From: Prostheceraeus crozeri
Taxonomy: Eukaryota > Platyhelminthes > Polycladida > Euryleptidae
NCBI GenBank assembly: GCA_907163375.1
Contig: CAJQUW010011309.1
Span: 1-64,000 of the forward strand
Length of the DNA: 64,000 nucleotides
Direction of reading: 5' to 3'
Below, piece by piece: positions 1 through 7,844 of the stretch (its first letter is position 1; the number at the start of each line of letters is the position of its first letter). Below the pieces are notes generated by a model. It was given only the letters and a program-made list of their open reading frames with translations. It was not told where the DNA came from and did no database searches. The position numbers were made by a program, and so were the translations under genes.

Positions 1-15
1 TCATAAATTTAGGCG

Positions 16-1825
16 AGTAGTAAGAAAACGGCGAACACGATAGGCGCAAGATGGCCGCCGTGTGCTGAGGTCCCCCCCTTGGTCGCAGTGTCGTGAAGTG
101 CCGGCGAGTTCGCTGAGTCCCCCCTTGGCCTCGCAGTGGTGGCCCTTGGGTGTCTTTGTCCGACGCCTGGGGCTTGGGGACTGTTCGGTTGACGTGGGCG
201 CTTATCTAGGTAGTCTTGGTTAAATGTGGATGTTTTGGGTGTGTAGTGTCAACGCCGCTGGCAGAGAAAACGGAGGAGATTCGGCCTTCAGTCGTGCAAT
301 TCTGTTCTATATGGTGACATTTGAAAGCAATTCGGAGATAACAAATTATTCGCTGAAGTTCCCCCCCTTGTGCCCGCTTGCAACGATCTTGGCTTCTAGT
401 GGAAGGATTTGTCGAGTGAGGTGTCATTTGAAGCTAAGAGTGCGACCAATTACTGACAACCACGGTTGTTCTATCTGTCATCGTTTACCTGTGAGACGCA
501 TTTAGATTTTAGGTCGGAGCTACCAGAAAAAATCCTAAGTGTCGAGAGTGACTATTGTATGGGGAAAAAAGTTAAAAAAATTTTCTCCAACAGTGTGACT
601 TTCGACCTGGGACCCTGTTACCAACGTCTTTGTTTCATCAATTTCGCTGAACCCCCCCTCTTTGTCTAACTTTGGTTCTAGTGAACGGATTTTGTTCGTT
701 CGAGTTGAATTGGGAAGCGGATGGGAAACACTGCTCTCCGTCCGCATTTCGTGCGAGTCGAACGGAGCTAGCCGGTTCAAAAGTTAGAGCGGTTACAAGC
801 TTTTAGGTCGGAGCTGCACCTTGAAACGATCCTAAGTTGTCAGACGTGACTTTGTATGGGAAAAATTAAAAATTATCAAAGTGTGGAATTCTCGACCTGG
901 GGAGAACCTGTTGACCCAAGTTTGTTTTTCATTCCATTTCCGCTGACCCGCCCCCCCTTTGTTCTAACGCTTTGGTTTACTAGTTGGACGGATTTTCGTT
1001 CGTTCGAGCTCTGCATTGGGAAAGAGGATGTGGAAACCCACCTGGCTCGCGACCGCTCATTTTTGCCGTTTGCTGCAGTCAATCGGAGGCAGTCCGTTCA
1101 AAAGTTAGAAGGGTTACAAGATTTTAGGTCGGAGCTCGCTTACCTGAAAAAATCCTAAGTGTCAGAGTGACTTTGTATGGGTAAAATTTTGAAAATTTTC
1201 CAAAGTGTGGAATTTCGACCTGGAACCTTTACCAAAGTTTGTTTCATCAAATTCGCGACCTGACCCCCTCTTGCGTTCTAACTTTGGTTCTAGTGGACGG
1301 ATTTTGTTCGTTCGACTTGCATTGGAAAGAGGATGAAACACTGCTCGACCCAATTTTTCGTTGCGAGTCAATCGGAGCAGCCGTTCAAAAGTTAGAGCGG
1401 TTACAAGATTTTAGGTCGGAGCTCACCTGAAAAAATCCTAAGTGTCAGAGTGACTTTGTATGGGAAAAATTAAAAATTTTCCAAAGTGTGGAATTTCGAC
1501 CTGGGACCTTTACCAAAGTTTGTTTCATCAAATTTCGCTGACTCCCCCCCCTTTGTTCTAACTTTGGTTCTAGTGGACGGATTTTGTTCGTTCGACTTGC
1601 ATTGGAAAGAGGATGAAACACTGCTCGACCGCATTTTTCGTTGCGAGTCAATCGGAGCAGCCGTTCAAAAGTTAGAGCGGTTACAAGATTTTAGGTCGGA
1701 GCTCACCTGAAAAAATCCTAAGTGTCAGAGTGACTTTGTATGGGATAAATTAAAACTTTTCCAAAGTGTGGAATTTCGACCTGGGACCTTTACCAAAGTT
1801 TGTTTCATCAAATTTCGCTGACGGC
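16..1825 (+). repeat. Left terminal inverted repeat with tandem ~280-bp units
   Basis: An outer ~340-bp section is followed by about five tandem units, recognisable by TTTTAGGTCGGAGCT near 507, 807, 1120, 1407 and 1688. Each unit carries a C-run followed by a short TTTG-type segment. The inner units (1120-1820) are nearly identical. The outer ones differ from them by many single-base insertions and deletions. The last unit breaks off at about 1820, where the promoter of the first gene starts. Small open frames inside the units are by-products of the repeat. Confidence 0.88.
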
Positions 1826-1840
1826 TTTGGAATCAGCTTG

Positions 1841-1898
1841 ATGTTATTGTCCAATGAGGATCATCATCCAATGAGAATCAAGCATTTCTTTATAAATA
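1841..1898 (+). promoter_or_regulatory. CCAAT motifs and TATA box before the first spliced gene
   Basis: TATAAATA lies at 1891-1898, about 100 bases before the ATG at 1991, with two CCAATGAG motifs (about 1851 and 1869) upstream. Copy B keeps the same layout (TATAAATA at 37904-37911, ATG at 38006), although the terminal repeats outside it have diverged. A start about 30 bases after the TATA box would leave a ~70-base leader. Confidence 0.7.
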
Positions 1899-1990
1899 GC
1901 GAGCCTTCCACAGTGAGAATCATTCCATCGATGAATCCACACGAGTGACGGACGCACAATTTTCTCTCTCTATTCTATTATCCAACTAAA

Positions 1991-2766
1991 ATGGTAAGTC
2001 GCTACTTCCCTCCCTCTCCTCTTGAACGTAAACTTAATACAATCTTTTTTCATTTTCAGGCATTACTCCATCTGCTGCACTAGTAGGACAAAATGACGGT
2101 CCAAAACGTTACAAGGTTCGCTCCGATCAGATCATCTACAACTGAGGGCCAGTGGAAGAAACAACCAAGGTACATAATCCTACACCGCTACAGCGTAAAT
2201 TTAAACAAGTCTTGCGTTATGACGATCATAGCGTAGTACTCCAAACGGGAATGCTCCCTTCCACGGATGTCAAGATAATGCGCAATCAGTATGGGGACTA
2301 CATACTGATCCCGTGAGTACGTACATTCGCCGCCAACTCGATATTATTGAGGAGTACGTGACATTAAATATGGACATTCCTTACTCCTCTTGCTCAAGAG
2401 TGGAAAGCGAGAGATGACAAGGATACTCCCTATAGAAAGATTTGGGATGGTAATCAAATTTGCCTACCGGTATCACATTGGTGTACTTACTATAAGAAGG
2501 AGGGAGATCATTCAACAATCATCACATGCGACGAGCTCGGAGAAGGTACTTGGGATATCCTTTTCAAAGTGAATGGACTATATTATGGTCAGCACAAAGA
2601 TAATAAAATAGCCTCTCTCTCCATGCATATGGAATCCATCCTATATATTCCAAAACCAGCCAGCGTAGATGACATAATTGATCAAATCCTCAACAGCAGT
2701 GGTACGAAGCGCAAGTCGGAGAAGAATGCTACATCAAAACGCAAATCAAAGAAGGAGAATTACTAG
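1991..2766 (+). pseudogene. First spliced Polinton gene, unknown function, frameshifted
   Basis: I do not recognise the family. The first coding exon appears to be only the ATG (1991-1993), followed by an intron at 1994-2059 (GTAAGT ... TTTTCAG, 66 bp) and an exon starting GCATTACTCC. Copy B has the same arrangement with a 67-bp intron. Conserved blocks include RYKVR, KVHNPTPLQRKF, YIRRQLDIIEE, LYIP and a lysine-rich C-terminus (KRKSEKNA, KRKSKKENY) that could be a nuclear signal. Copy A has in-frame stops and indels (near 2071, 2141, 2314 and 2380); copy B has different indels, so neither locus encodes a full protein. It is the first gene inside the left repeat and has its own TATA box. The product was perhaps about 220 residues, basic at its end. 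Confidence 0.6.
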
Positions 2767-2800
2767 TCCTTTCCTAACTCTACCCTATGACAATTCGCTT

Positions 2801-2926
2801 ATGTGCTTTGAGTGTCGTAGACGTGGTCTTATTAGATACATTTTACTTCTTCGTTGCCATCATATCATTTGTGTATTTTGTCGTGAAAAGCATCGATGTA
2901 ATTCTTCATTTTGTAATATGTTATAG
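2801..2926 (+). CDS. Small Cys/His-rich zinc-binding protein, 41 aa
   Basis: The ORF contains a Cys pattern MCFECRRRG ... RCHHIICVFCREKHRC ... FCNML, which looks like a minimal zinc knuckle or half a RING domain. Copy B (38824-38949) is open over the same length and differs at only a few residues, which argues for a coding sequence. The reading frame stays open upstream over the end of the preceding gene in both copies, so it may instead be an exon of a longer product. Function unknown. Confidence 0.45.
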   Translation: MCFECRRRGLIRYILLLRCHHIICVFCREKHRCNSSFCNML

Positions 2927-2960
2927 AACGCTTCCTTAGATGTGTAAATTTCCGTTTTAG

Positions 2961-3509
2961 GCTTCTATCATCATTTTTATGGATTGTGAGGGTGAACCTG
3001 TACAGGAGCTCAGTGCTATTGCTATGAACAATTGGACATATCAGATTGTTAGTGTCTATCATCAACATGCCAACTGCGATCCCAATGTTGATCAATGGGC
3101 GAGAAAACACATTCATGGACTTAATCTGAAATATTTGCAAGACTATGGCTTTTCTTGTGAGAGTGCTCTTCTTATTGACTTTAAACGATGGTTAGCTGCT
3201 TTCAATGTTATACGCATCTTTTGTAATAATCCTGGTAAGGAGAGGAAAGTATTTCCCAATCTAATCATTGATGATATTTTGCTCCCGCCTTGGGATAGTA
3301 GAGTGAATCAACATTATCATGAAGTCACGAAACGTTTTAAGGATTTGTGTGTTCCTATTTTGTCTGTTCGTTGTAGTAGCTACGTTCATAACCAATGCTT
3401 CTTTCCTCCTTACCTCAACACTGCCAAAGTCCTGTATGGTTATCATTGCTCGCTGTATGATAGTTATCAGCTGTATCTATTTTATCTCTTTCAAACCATT
3501 GATTTATAA
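2961..3509 (+). CDS. DEDDh-like 3'-5' exonuclease candidate, ~176 aa
   Basis: The first ATG is at 2979. The protein opens with D-x-E (Asp2, Glu4: MDCEGEPVQELSAI), has HIHGL at about 45-48 and ends with HCSLYDS (His156, Asp161). This is the order of exonuclease motifs I, the HG loop and motif III in the DnaQ/DEDDh fold. The motif II Asp is less clear; Asp98/Asp99 in LIIDDILLPPW are candidates. The six codons before the ATG (encoding SIIIF) supply the usual first beta strand. They follow a TCCGTTTTAG acceptor-like site at 2951-2960 that is conserved in copy B, so the real N-terminus may come from an upstream exon. AATAAA follows the stop at about 3530. The role is probably proofreading or end processing for PolB, but the family call rests on motifs only. 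Confidence 0.55.
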   Translation, partial: ASIIIFMDCEGEPVQELSAIAMNNWTYQIVSVYHQHANCDPNVDQWARKHIHGLNLKYLQDYGFSCESALLIDFKRWLAAFNVIRIFCNNPGKERKVFPNLIIDDILLPPWDSRVNQHYHEVTKRFKDLCVPILSVRCSSYVHNQCFFPPYLNTAKVLYGYHCSLYDSYQLYLFYLFQTIDL

Positions 3510-3596
3510 TGCATGCTTGTTACCGTTATTCAATAAATGTTACTATGAGAAGAGTTGTTGTTTTCATGCAATGGATGGGTTAGATAAAGGGCGATC

Positions 3597-4007
3597 ATGT
3601 CTTTCTCAAACGACTGCGGAACATTACGTTTTCATAGGCAAAGTTTAAAAGGAGCTGTTCAAGATTATGTGATAAATTTTCATAAAGATGAGACTGACAT
3701 CGAAGCAGTGCTCGATGATGCTAGCACTCTATTTCTAGAGTTAATGAATACATTCTCTGATAGCATTGTCATGGCGCGATTAGTTGCGAAAATTAAGTTT
3801 AGTCATTTTGGAAAGGAAGAGGTGGAAACTCGCTCTTTCCATTTTACTTCTTATTCAATGGAAGTGGTAGATCACCCCGAAGAATTTTTTAAAAGACATA
3901 TGATAAAAATTGCTGAACGTCTTAACGCATTTAACCATCATGGTAGCAGTCTAGTGATTGAAGCGATTTCAGATATTCACATTCAACTTTCCATAAAGAA
4001 AAATTGA
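3597..4007 (+). CDS. 136-aa protein paralogous to a PolB N-terminal domain
   Basis: The pattern F-H-F ... EVVDHPEEFF ... ERLNAFNHHGSSLVIEAI ... IHIQL matches residues ~160-235 of the element's own PolB (FHIPSSP, EVVDYESW, IDKFNERDSGLIFDGI). A related stand-alone domain is, from memory, common in invertebrate Polinton proteins, but its function is unknown to me. It is intact in copy B (39628-40035), suggesting selection for longer than the neighbouring broken genes. It lies between the exonuclease-like gene and the RING-like gene, whose ATG follows within three bases of its stop. Confidence 0.65.
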   Translation: MSFSNDCGTLRFHRQSLKGAVQDYVINFHKDETDIEAVLDDASTLFLELMNTFSDSIVMARLVAKIKFSHFGKEEVETRSFHFTSYSMEVVDHPEEFFKRHMIKIAERLNAFNHHGSSLVIEAISDIHIQLSIKKN

Positions 4008-4009
4008 AA

Positions 4010-4333
4010 ATGCAGTGGTACTTGATTGTAGCACAACTGGTTTTCGAGCTATGTCTGCTCACTCTCGAAGTATATTCCTTCTGTACATGCGTCTATTATT
4101 TAGAAAAGGCTAGCAAATTCATATCTTCAAAAAGACTTGCTATAGACATCAGTAACGGTGAAACTATGTGTTGCGATGTATGTAAACGAAAGGATGGAAA
4201 TGAAAAGCGCATCTTCAAGAGATGTAAGCATGCTTTTTGTCAACGCTGTTTCATACGTAATTGCATTCAACTTTGCCAATGTAACCACTGTGATATTGCT
4301 CATTTCGAGTGTCACTTATGCCGCAATAGTTAG
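4010..4333 (+). CDS. Membrane-anchored RING-like zinc-finger protein, truncated
   Basis: I place the start at ATG 4010 because copy B begins at the equivalent ATG. Residues ~2-33 form a hydrophobic, probably membrane-spanning segment (YLIVAQLVFELCLLTL). After it come CCDVCKRKDG, CKHAFCQRCF and clustered Cys/His residues ending FECHLC, resembling a RING or PHD-like cross-brace. Copy A has a TAG where copy B has a TGG codon, removing the last ~11 residues including a Cys-x-Cys pair. The likely role is a membrane-tethered E3-ligase-like or scaffold protein; no enzyme activity can be read from the sequence. Confidence 0.6.
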   Translation: MQWYLIVAQLVFELCLLTLEVYSFCTCVYYLEKASKFISSKRLAIDISNGETMCCDVCKRKDGNEKRIFKRCKHAFCQRCFIRNCIQLCQCNHCDIAHFECHLCRNS

Positions 4334-4384
4334 TACCTATGCAAATGTGGTAAAGATAGGTTTTAGCAAAGACTAACACGGAAA

Positions 4385-4741
4385 ATGGCGAAACGTAAAA
4401 TGACGAAACGTAAAAGTCAAAAGTTTTCTTCAGCCATTCAAGCTCTCCGACGAATGAAAGCAAATCAGCGATACAATGCTATACGACATGCTAACGATAA
4501 ATTCATTTGTGAAATTATTTCTCATGTGAGAAAGTTGAGGACGAAGAAATTAGCACCAAAACAACGAAAGTTACTTAAGCGATATGCTACAAAATTGCGT
4601 TTCATCTCCAATCCTAAAGTCGCCCTTCAAAGAAAGAGGAAAACTCTAACACAAAAGGGCGGTTTCCTTTCAGCAATACTTCCAATGATAGCTCCTGCCG
4701 TGGGCAACCTATTGGGAAATATCTTTGGCTCTAAGCGTTAA
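4385..4741 (+). CDS. Basic core-like protein with GG site and hydrophobic tail helix
   Basis: The 118-residue protein is highly basic for its first ~85 residues (KRKMTKRKSQK, RKRKTLTQK). QKGGFLSAILPMIAPAVG follows, and the C-terminus is short and amphipathic to hydrophobic. The Gly-Gly followed by a hydrophobic helix resembles a cleavage site of an adenain-type protease and the layout of adenovirus core or lytic proteins; this is inference. It is conserved in copy B (40397-40756). Its end overlaps the region just before the ATPase start. It probably binds DNA inside the capsid. Confidence 0.6.
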   Translation: MAKRKMTKRKSQKFSSAIQALRRMKANQRYNAIRHANDKFICEIISHVRKLRTKKLAPKQRKLLKRYATKLRFISNPKVALQRKRKTLTQKGGFLSAILPMIAPAVGNLLGNIFGSKR

Positions 4742-4772
4742 TTATGCAAATGTTGAGTCTCAAAGTAATAAA

Positions 4773-5372
4773 ATGGATTTCAGACTTCAATGCGATAAAG
4801 TTCTGACTGTATCAGGTCCATCTCATGCAGGTAAAACTGTTTTCACGCTGAATTTATTGGATAAAAGAAGGGAGTTGTTTAGGGAACCTATCAATCGAGT
4901 GATTTGGTGTTATGGTATTTATCAACCGTCGCTGTTTCAGGAATTGCAAAGTCGCAACTTTATTCGACATGAAGGAATTATTCCAGTGGATAAACTTCAG
5001 TCTAATGATGTTGTTGTATTGGATGATTTATTAAAAGAAAGTAAGAATTCAAAAGATGTTACAGATATGTTCACTCGCGCAGCACACCATAAAAGGTGTT
5101 TTATCATCTATATTACACAAAATTTGTTTCCTGATGGAAAAGAAGCTCGTACACGAAACCTGAATACACACTATTATGCTATTTTCAAGAATCCGCGAGA
5201 TAAAAGTCAATTTGAAATTTTAGCGCGACAAGTTGCACCCAGAGGATCAAAAGCCTTAATTGAAATTTTTCAAGCAGCTACTGAAAAACCATACGGTTAC
5301 TTATTCATTGACTTTACGCAAGAGTGTCCGGAAGAATTTAGATTTCGAAGTGATATTTTGAAAACTCCATGA
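4773..5372 (+). CDS. Genome-packaging ATPase (FtsK/HerA/A32-type)
   Basis: The protein has 199 residues from ATG 4773, which fits the ~200 residues usual in Polintons. Walker A is GPSHAGKT at residues 15-22 and Walker B is DVVVLDDLL at about 82-90. TQNLFPDGK and RNLNTHYYAIFKNPRD are typical later family motifs. The enzyme would hydrolyse ATP to pump element DNA into the capsid. An open frame extends upstream to 4725 without an ATG; copy B shares ATG 40788, which supports the start used here. Copy B has a Thr-to-Ile change in Walker A and a nonsense codon. Confidence 0.9.
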   Translation: MDFRLQCDKVLTVSGPSHAGKTVFTLNLLDKRRELFREPINRVIWCYGIYQPSLFQELQSRNFIRHEGIIPVDKLQSNDVVVLDDLLKESKNSKDVTDMFTRAAHHKRCFIIYITQNLFPDGKEARTRNLNTHYYAIFKNPRDKSQFEILARQVAPRGSKALIEIFQAATEKPYGYLFIDFTQECPEEFRFRSDILKTP

Positions 5373-5385
5373 TTATCTACAAACT

Positions 5386-6078
5386 ATGAGTTCTTATTCT
5401 CGCATGATTGTTATTCCTCAGGATGAATATGTACAATTGACTGCCATGCAGCAAGTAAAGCAACCTCTTGCAAATCAAATGTATAGGAAAGAAATAGATT
5501 ATCAGCAAAATGTTCACATCAAAGATCCACATCGTGCTGTATTATTACAATCGGAAACTGTTGAGCAATTGAAAAACTTGAAGAATAAGATGCGTGACTC
5601 TGTATCGACTGCTACACCTTTAGCATCTCGCGCACATGCCATATCTCTTTTCAACAGTATTGAACCCCATCTCAATGTAAATGATAGAGGAGAAATCATT
5701 ACAGATGAAAATAAAGTGATTGATGCTTCACGTTATGAAGACTTGATTCAGTATGCGACACGTAGAAAGCGCCGTCAGGGCTATGTTCCACCTGGTTGGT
5801 CATACTTTCTTAAACTATTGAAAAAGCATAATGTGCCAAAATTTGCTTTAAATAATGAGACATTGAAAGAACTTGATTCAACAGTGGCTACTACTCCAAT
5901 GCTTCAGGCGATGAAAATGCCAACAAATTGGTTTAAGACGTCACCTGCTACATCCCCTCCCACACTCACTAAGCAAACAAGAGGAAGAACTCGACGTAGA
6001 TCTACATCGCCACTAAAACTGGTAAAAGGAAAACGTAAAACAGCTCCTCCTAGGAAATACATGTTCTCAGACTATTAA
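5386..6078 (+). CDS. Conserved Polinton protein of unknown function, 230 aa
   Basis: Near the N-terminus is VIPQDEYVQLTAMQQ, and mid-protein YVPPGWSYFLKLLKKHNVPKF looks like a short folded module. The C-terminal third is rich in Ser, Thr, Pro and Arg/Lys and ends KYMFSDY. The start, 13 bases after the ATPase stop, is shared by copy B (41402). From its position between ATPase and integrase and its start pattern, I believe it belongs to one of the family-wide unassigned Polinton proteins, but I cannot name which. No catalytic motif is visible. Confidence 0.6.
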   Translation: MSSYSRMIVIPQDEYVQLTAMQQVKQPLANQMYRKEIDYQQNVHIKDPHRAVLLQSETVEQLKNLKNKMRDSVSTATPLASRAHAISLFNSIEPHLNVNDRGEIITDENKVIDASRYEDLIQYATRRKRRQGYVPPGWSYFLKLLKKHNVPKFALNNETLKELDSTVATTPMLQAMKMPTNWFKTSPATSPPTLTKQTRGRTRRRSTSPLKLVKGKRKTAPPRKYMFSDY

Positions 6079-6079
6079 T

Positions 6080-6271
6080 ATGAAGCAGATGTGTTGCTTG
6101 CCATGTAATGAGCCGCCAGAGGTGAATGTCGTTGTCACTTGCACTTGCTGCGCCAGCTCTCATAATGAAACCCTAAGCAATGTGAACACGATCGCAAAAC
6201 CGCTAAAGCTAAATGCTGCAGTTGTTGTAAATGTAGAAAGGCAAGAAAGAAAAAAGATGAGAAGTAGGAAA
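6080..6271 (+). pseudogene. Small Cys-rich ORF, fused to integrase by a 1-base loss
   Basis: The ORF starts right after the preceding stop with MKQMCCLPCNEPPEV ... CTCCASSHNE. In copy B (42075-42275) it continues as a separate 66-residue Cys-rich protein (KSCGWCKCKK) ending after the integrase start, in another frame. Copy A lacks one base near 6170 (GAAACCCTAAG versus GAGACTCCTAAG). It therefore slips into the integrase frame and produces an apparent 421-residue fusion. The lost frame still codes Cys-rich sequence (CCSCCKC) up to the TAG near 6271, so the separate ORF is probably ancestral. Confidence 0.6.
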
Positions 6272-7345
6272 AAGAGTCAGCCGTCATCGACTGAACGTTT
6301 GAAGTCAATCTATTATGATGTAAAACATCCGGCAGGATTTGCATCTATCAAGAAATTATCAAAAGCGAGTGGTCTTCCACAATCACAAGTGAAACGATGG
6401 TTAAAGGGTCAGGCTACCTATACACTCCACAAACAAGCGAAAAAGAAGTACCGCACCCGCCATTATATTGTTCATGACATCGATGAACAGTGGCAAGCAG
6501 ATTTGTGCGATGTTGCCTCCATTTCAAAACATAACTCGGGCAATAATTTTATTTTAACCGTCATTGATATTTTCTCGCGTTATGCGTGGGCTCAACCTTT
6601 AAAAACTAAAGAAGGGAAAGGAGTAGCAAAAGCATTCCAAACAATTTTTCGAGAAGGTCGCATTCCAAAAAGAATTCAGAGTGATCAAGGAAAAGAGTTT
6701 GAAAATCAGCATGTGACAAGATTATTTGAGAGGCATGACATTGAGTTGTTTAGTGTAAAGAGCGCTTATAAAGCTGCACTCGTTGAACGTTTTAATCGCA
6801 CATTAAAAAATCGCTTGTGGCGACATTTTACTGCCAACTTGACACAAAATTGGACAAAGGTTCTACAAGATACACTCCATGCCTACAATCACTCTATCCA
6901 TCGTTCTATTGGACTCAGACCAGTAGATGTAAATGCTGACAATGTAGATAAAGTGCGCGAATCATTCCAACGTAAACGCACTCATGTGAAAAGTGATGTG
7001 AAAATTGGCGATAAAGTTCGTATCTCAAAAGTGAAAAGTGTTTTTGCTAAAGGGTACCTTCCGAATTGGACAGAGGAGGTATTTACAGTATCAAGGATTA
7101 ATCAAAAAGACTCTCCGACCACCTACAAGTTGAAAGATTACGATAATGAAGAAATTGAGGGTAGCTTTTACCGCGATGAGATTGAGGTAGTCACTGAAAG
7201 TGAAACATATTTGGTAGAGAAAATCATTCGATGTAAAAAACGGCAAGGTGAAGAATGGTGTCTTGTTAAATGGACTGGTTATCCTTCAAGTATGAACTCT
7301 TGGATGCGTCGTGCCGACATCTTTCATCTAAGTGATCGACAGTGA
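6257..7345 (+). CDS. Retrovirus-like DDE integrase with C-terminal chromodomain
   Basis: I take ATG 6257 as the true start because copy B begins at the matching ATG (42241). The frame is also open back to 6080 through the fused Cys-rich ORF. After an N-terminal helical region (LKSIYYDVKHPAG, WLKGQATYTLHK) comes the rve core. Its catalytic triad is Asp in WQADLCDV, Asp in IQSDQGKEF and Glu in ALVERFNRTLK, with 33 residues between the last two. The C-terminus YLVEKIIRCKKRQ ... WCLVKWTGYP ... SWMRRADI is a chromodomain, which would steer insertion toward methylated histones. The enzyme inserts element DNA into chromatin. Copy B lacks the chromodomain through deletion. Confidence 0.92.
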   Translation: MRSRKKSQPSSTERLKSIYYDVKHPAGFASIKKLSKASGLPQSQVKRWLKGQATYTLHKQAKKKYRTRHYIVHDIDEQWQADLCDVASISKHNSGNNFILTVIDIFSRYAWAQPLKTKEGKGVAKAFQTIFREGRIPKRIQSDQGKEFENQHVTRLFERHDIELFSVKSAYKAALVERFNRTLKNRLWRHFTANLTQNWTKVLQDTLHAYNHSIHRSIGLRPVDVNADNVDKVRESFQRKRTHVKSDVKIGDKVRISKVKSVFAKGYLPNWTEEVFTVSRINQKDSPTTYKLKDYDNEEIEGSFYRDEIEVVTESETYLVEKIIRCKKRQGEEWCLVKWTGYPSSMNSWMRRADIFHLSDRQ

Positions 7346-7386
7346 TTCATGCAAAGTTGTAACTAACAATGTTTAGGGTTTGAGCT

Positions 7387-7842
7387 ATGAATCCAACTGC
7401 CTCATTTTATTCACGACCCTCCTATGTAAGTGGCGGAGGACAAATTTACATCGGTGCTCGCCGCCAACGTGGAGGTAGCATACTTGGTGCACTGAAATCT
7501 GTTGTAGCACCTCTCATATCCAATGTCGGTAGATCTTTAAAACGAAATGTTTTAAGTAATGCCGTTGGCTTTGCTGGTGATGTTGCTAGTGATCTTTCCA
7601 GAGGTAGAAGTTTTAAGAGCAGTTTGTTGAATCGTGGGAAGGAACGCGGTTTAAAAACATTGAAGCAGACCATTGCTGGTGTTACTCAAGGAAAGAAATC
7701 ACCTAAACGAATGAATAAAGGAAGGAGGAAACATCGCGGAGCTGGTAAGGTGCGATCTTCAGTCAAAAGGCATTCACGCAAACGTCGCAGAGGCTCTAAT
7801 CATTCATCAGGCGCTAAACGACGACGCTGCTATAACTTCTAA
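7387..7842 (+). CDS. Second basic core-like protein (GG site plus amphipathic helix)
   Basis: The 151-residue protein has an aromatic N-terminus (FYSRPSYVSGGGQIYIG), then RRQRGGSILGALKSVVAPL, a Gly-Gly followed by an amphipathic helix. A long Lys/Arg-rich tail ends AKRRRCYNF. The order resembles adenovirus pVI/core precursors: a protease site, a membrane-active helix and DNA-binding tails. That comparison is by layout only. It ends two bases before the capsid gene. Copy B keeps only the tail and has lost its stop. Confidence 0.6.
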   Translation: MNPTASFYSRPSYVSGGGQIYIGARRQRGGSILGALKSVVAPLISNVGRSLKRNVLSNAVGFAGDVASDLSRGRSFKSSLLNRGKERGLKTLKQTIAGVTQGKKSPKRMNKGRRKHRGAGKVRSSVKRHSRKRRRGSNHSSGAKRRRCYNF

Positions 7843-7844
7843 TC

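Noticed and set aside
500-1820. CRISPR-like array of repeats
   Set aside because: Units are ~280 bp, contiguous and without spacers; the sequence is eukaryotic.
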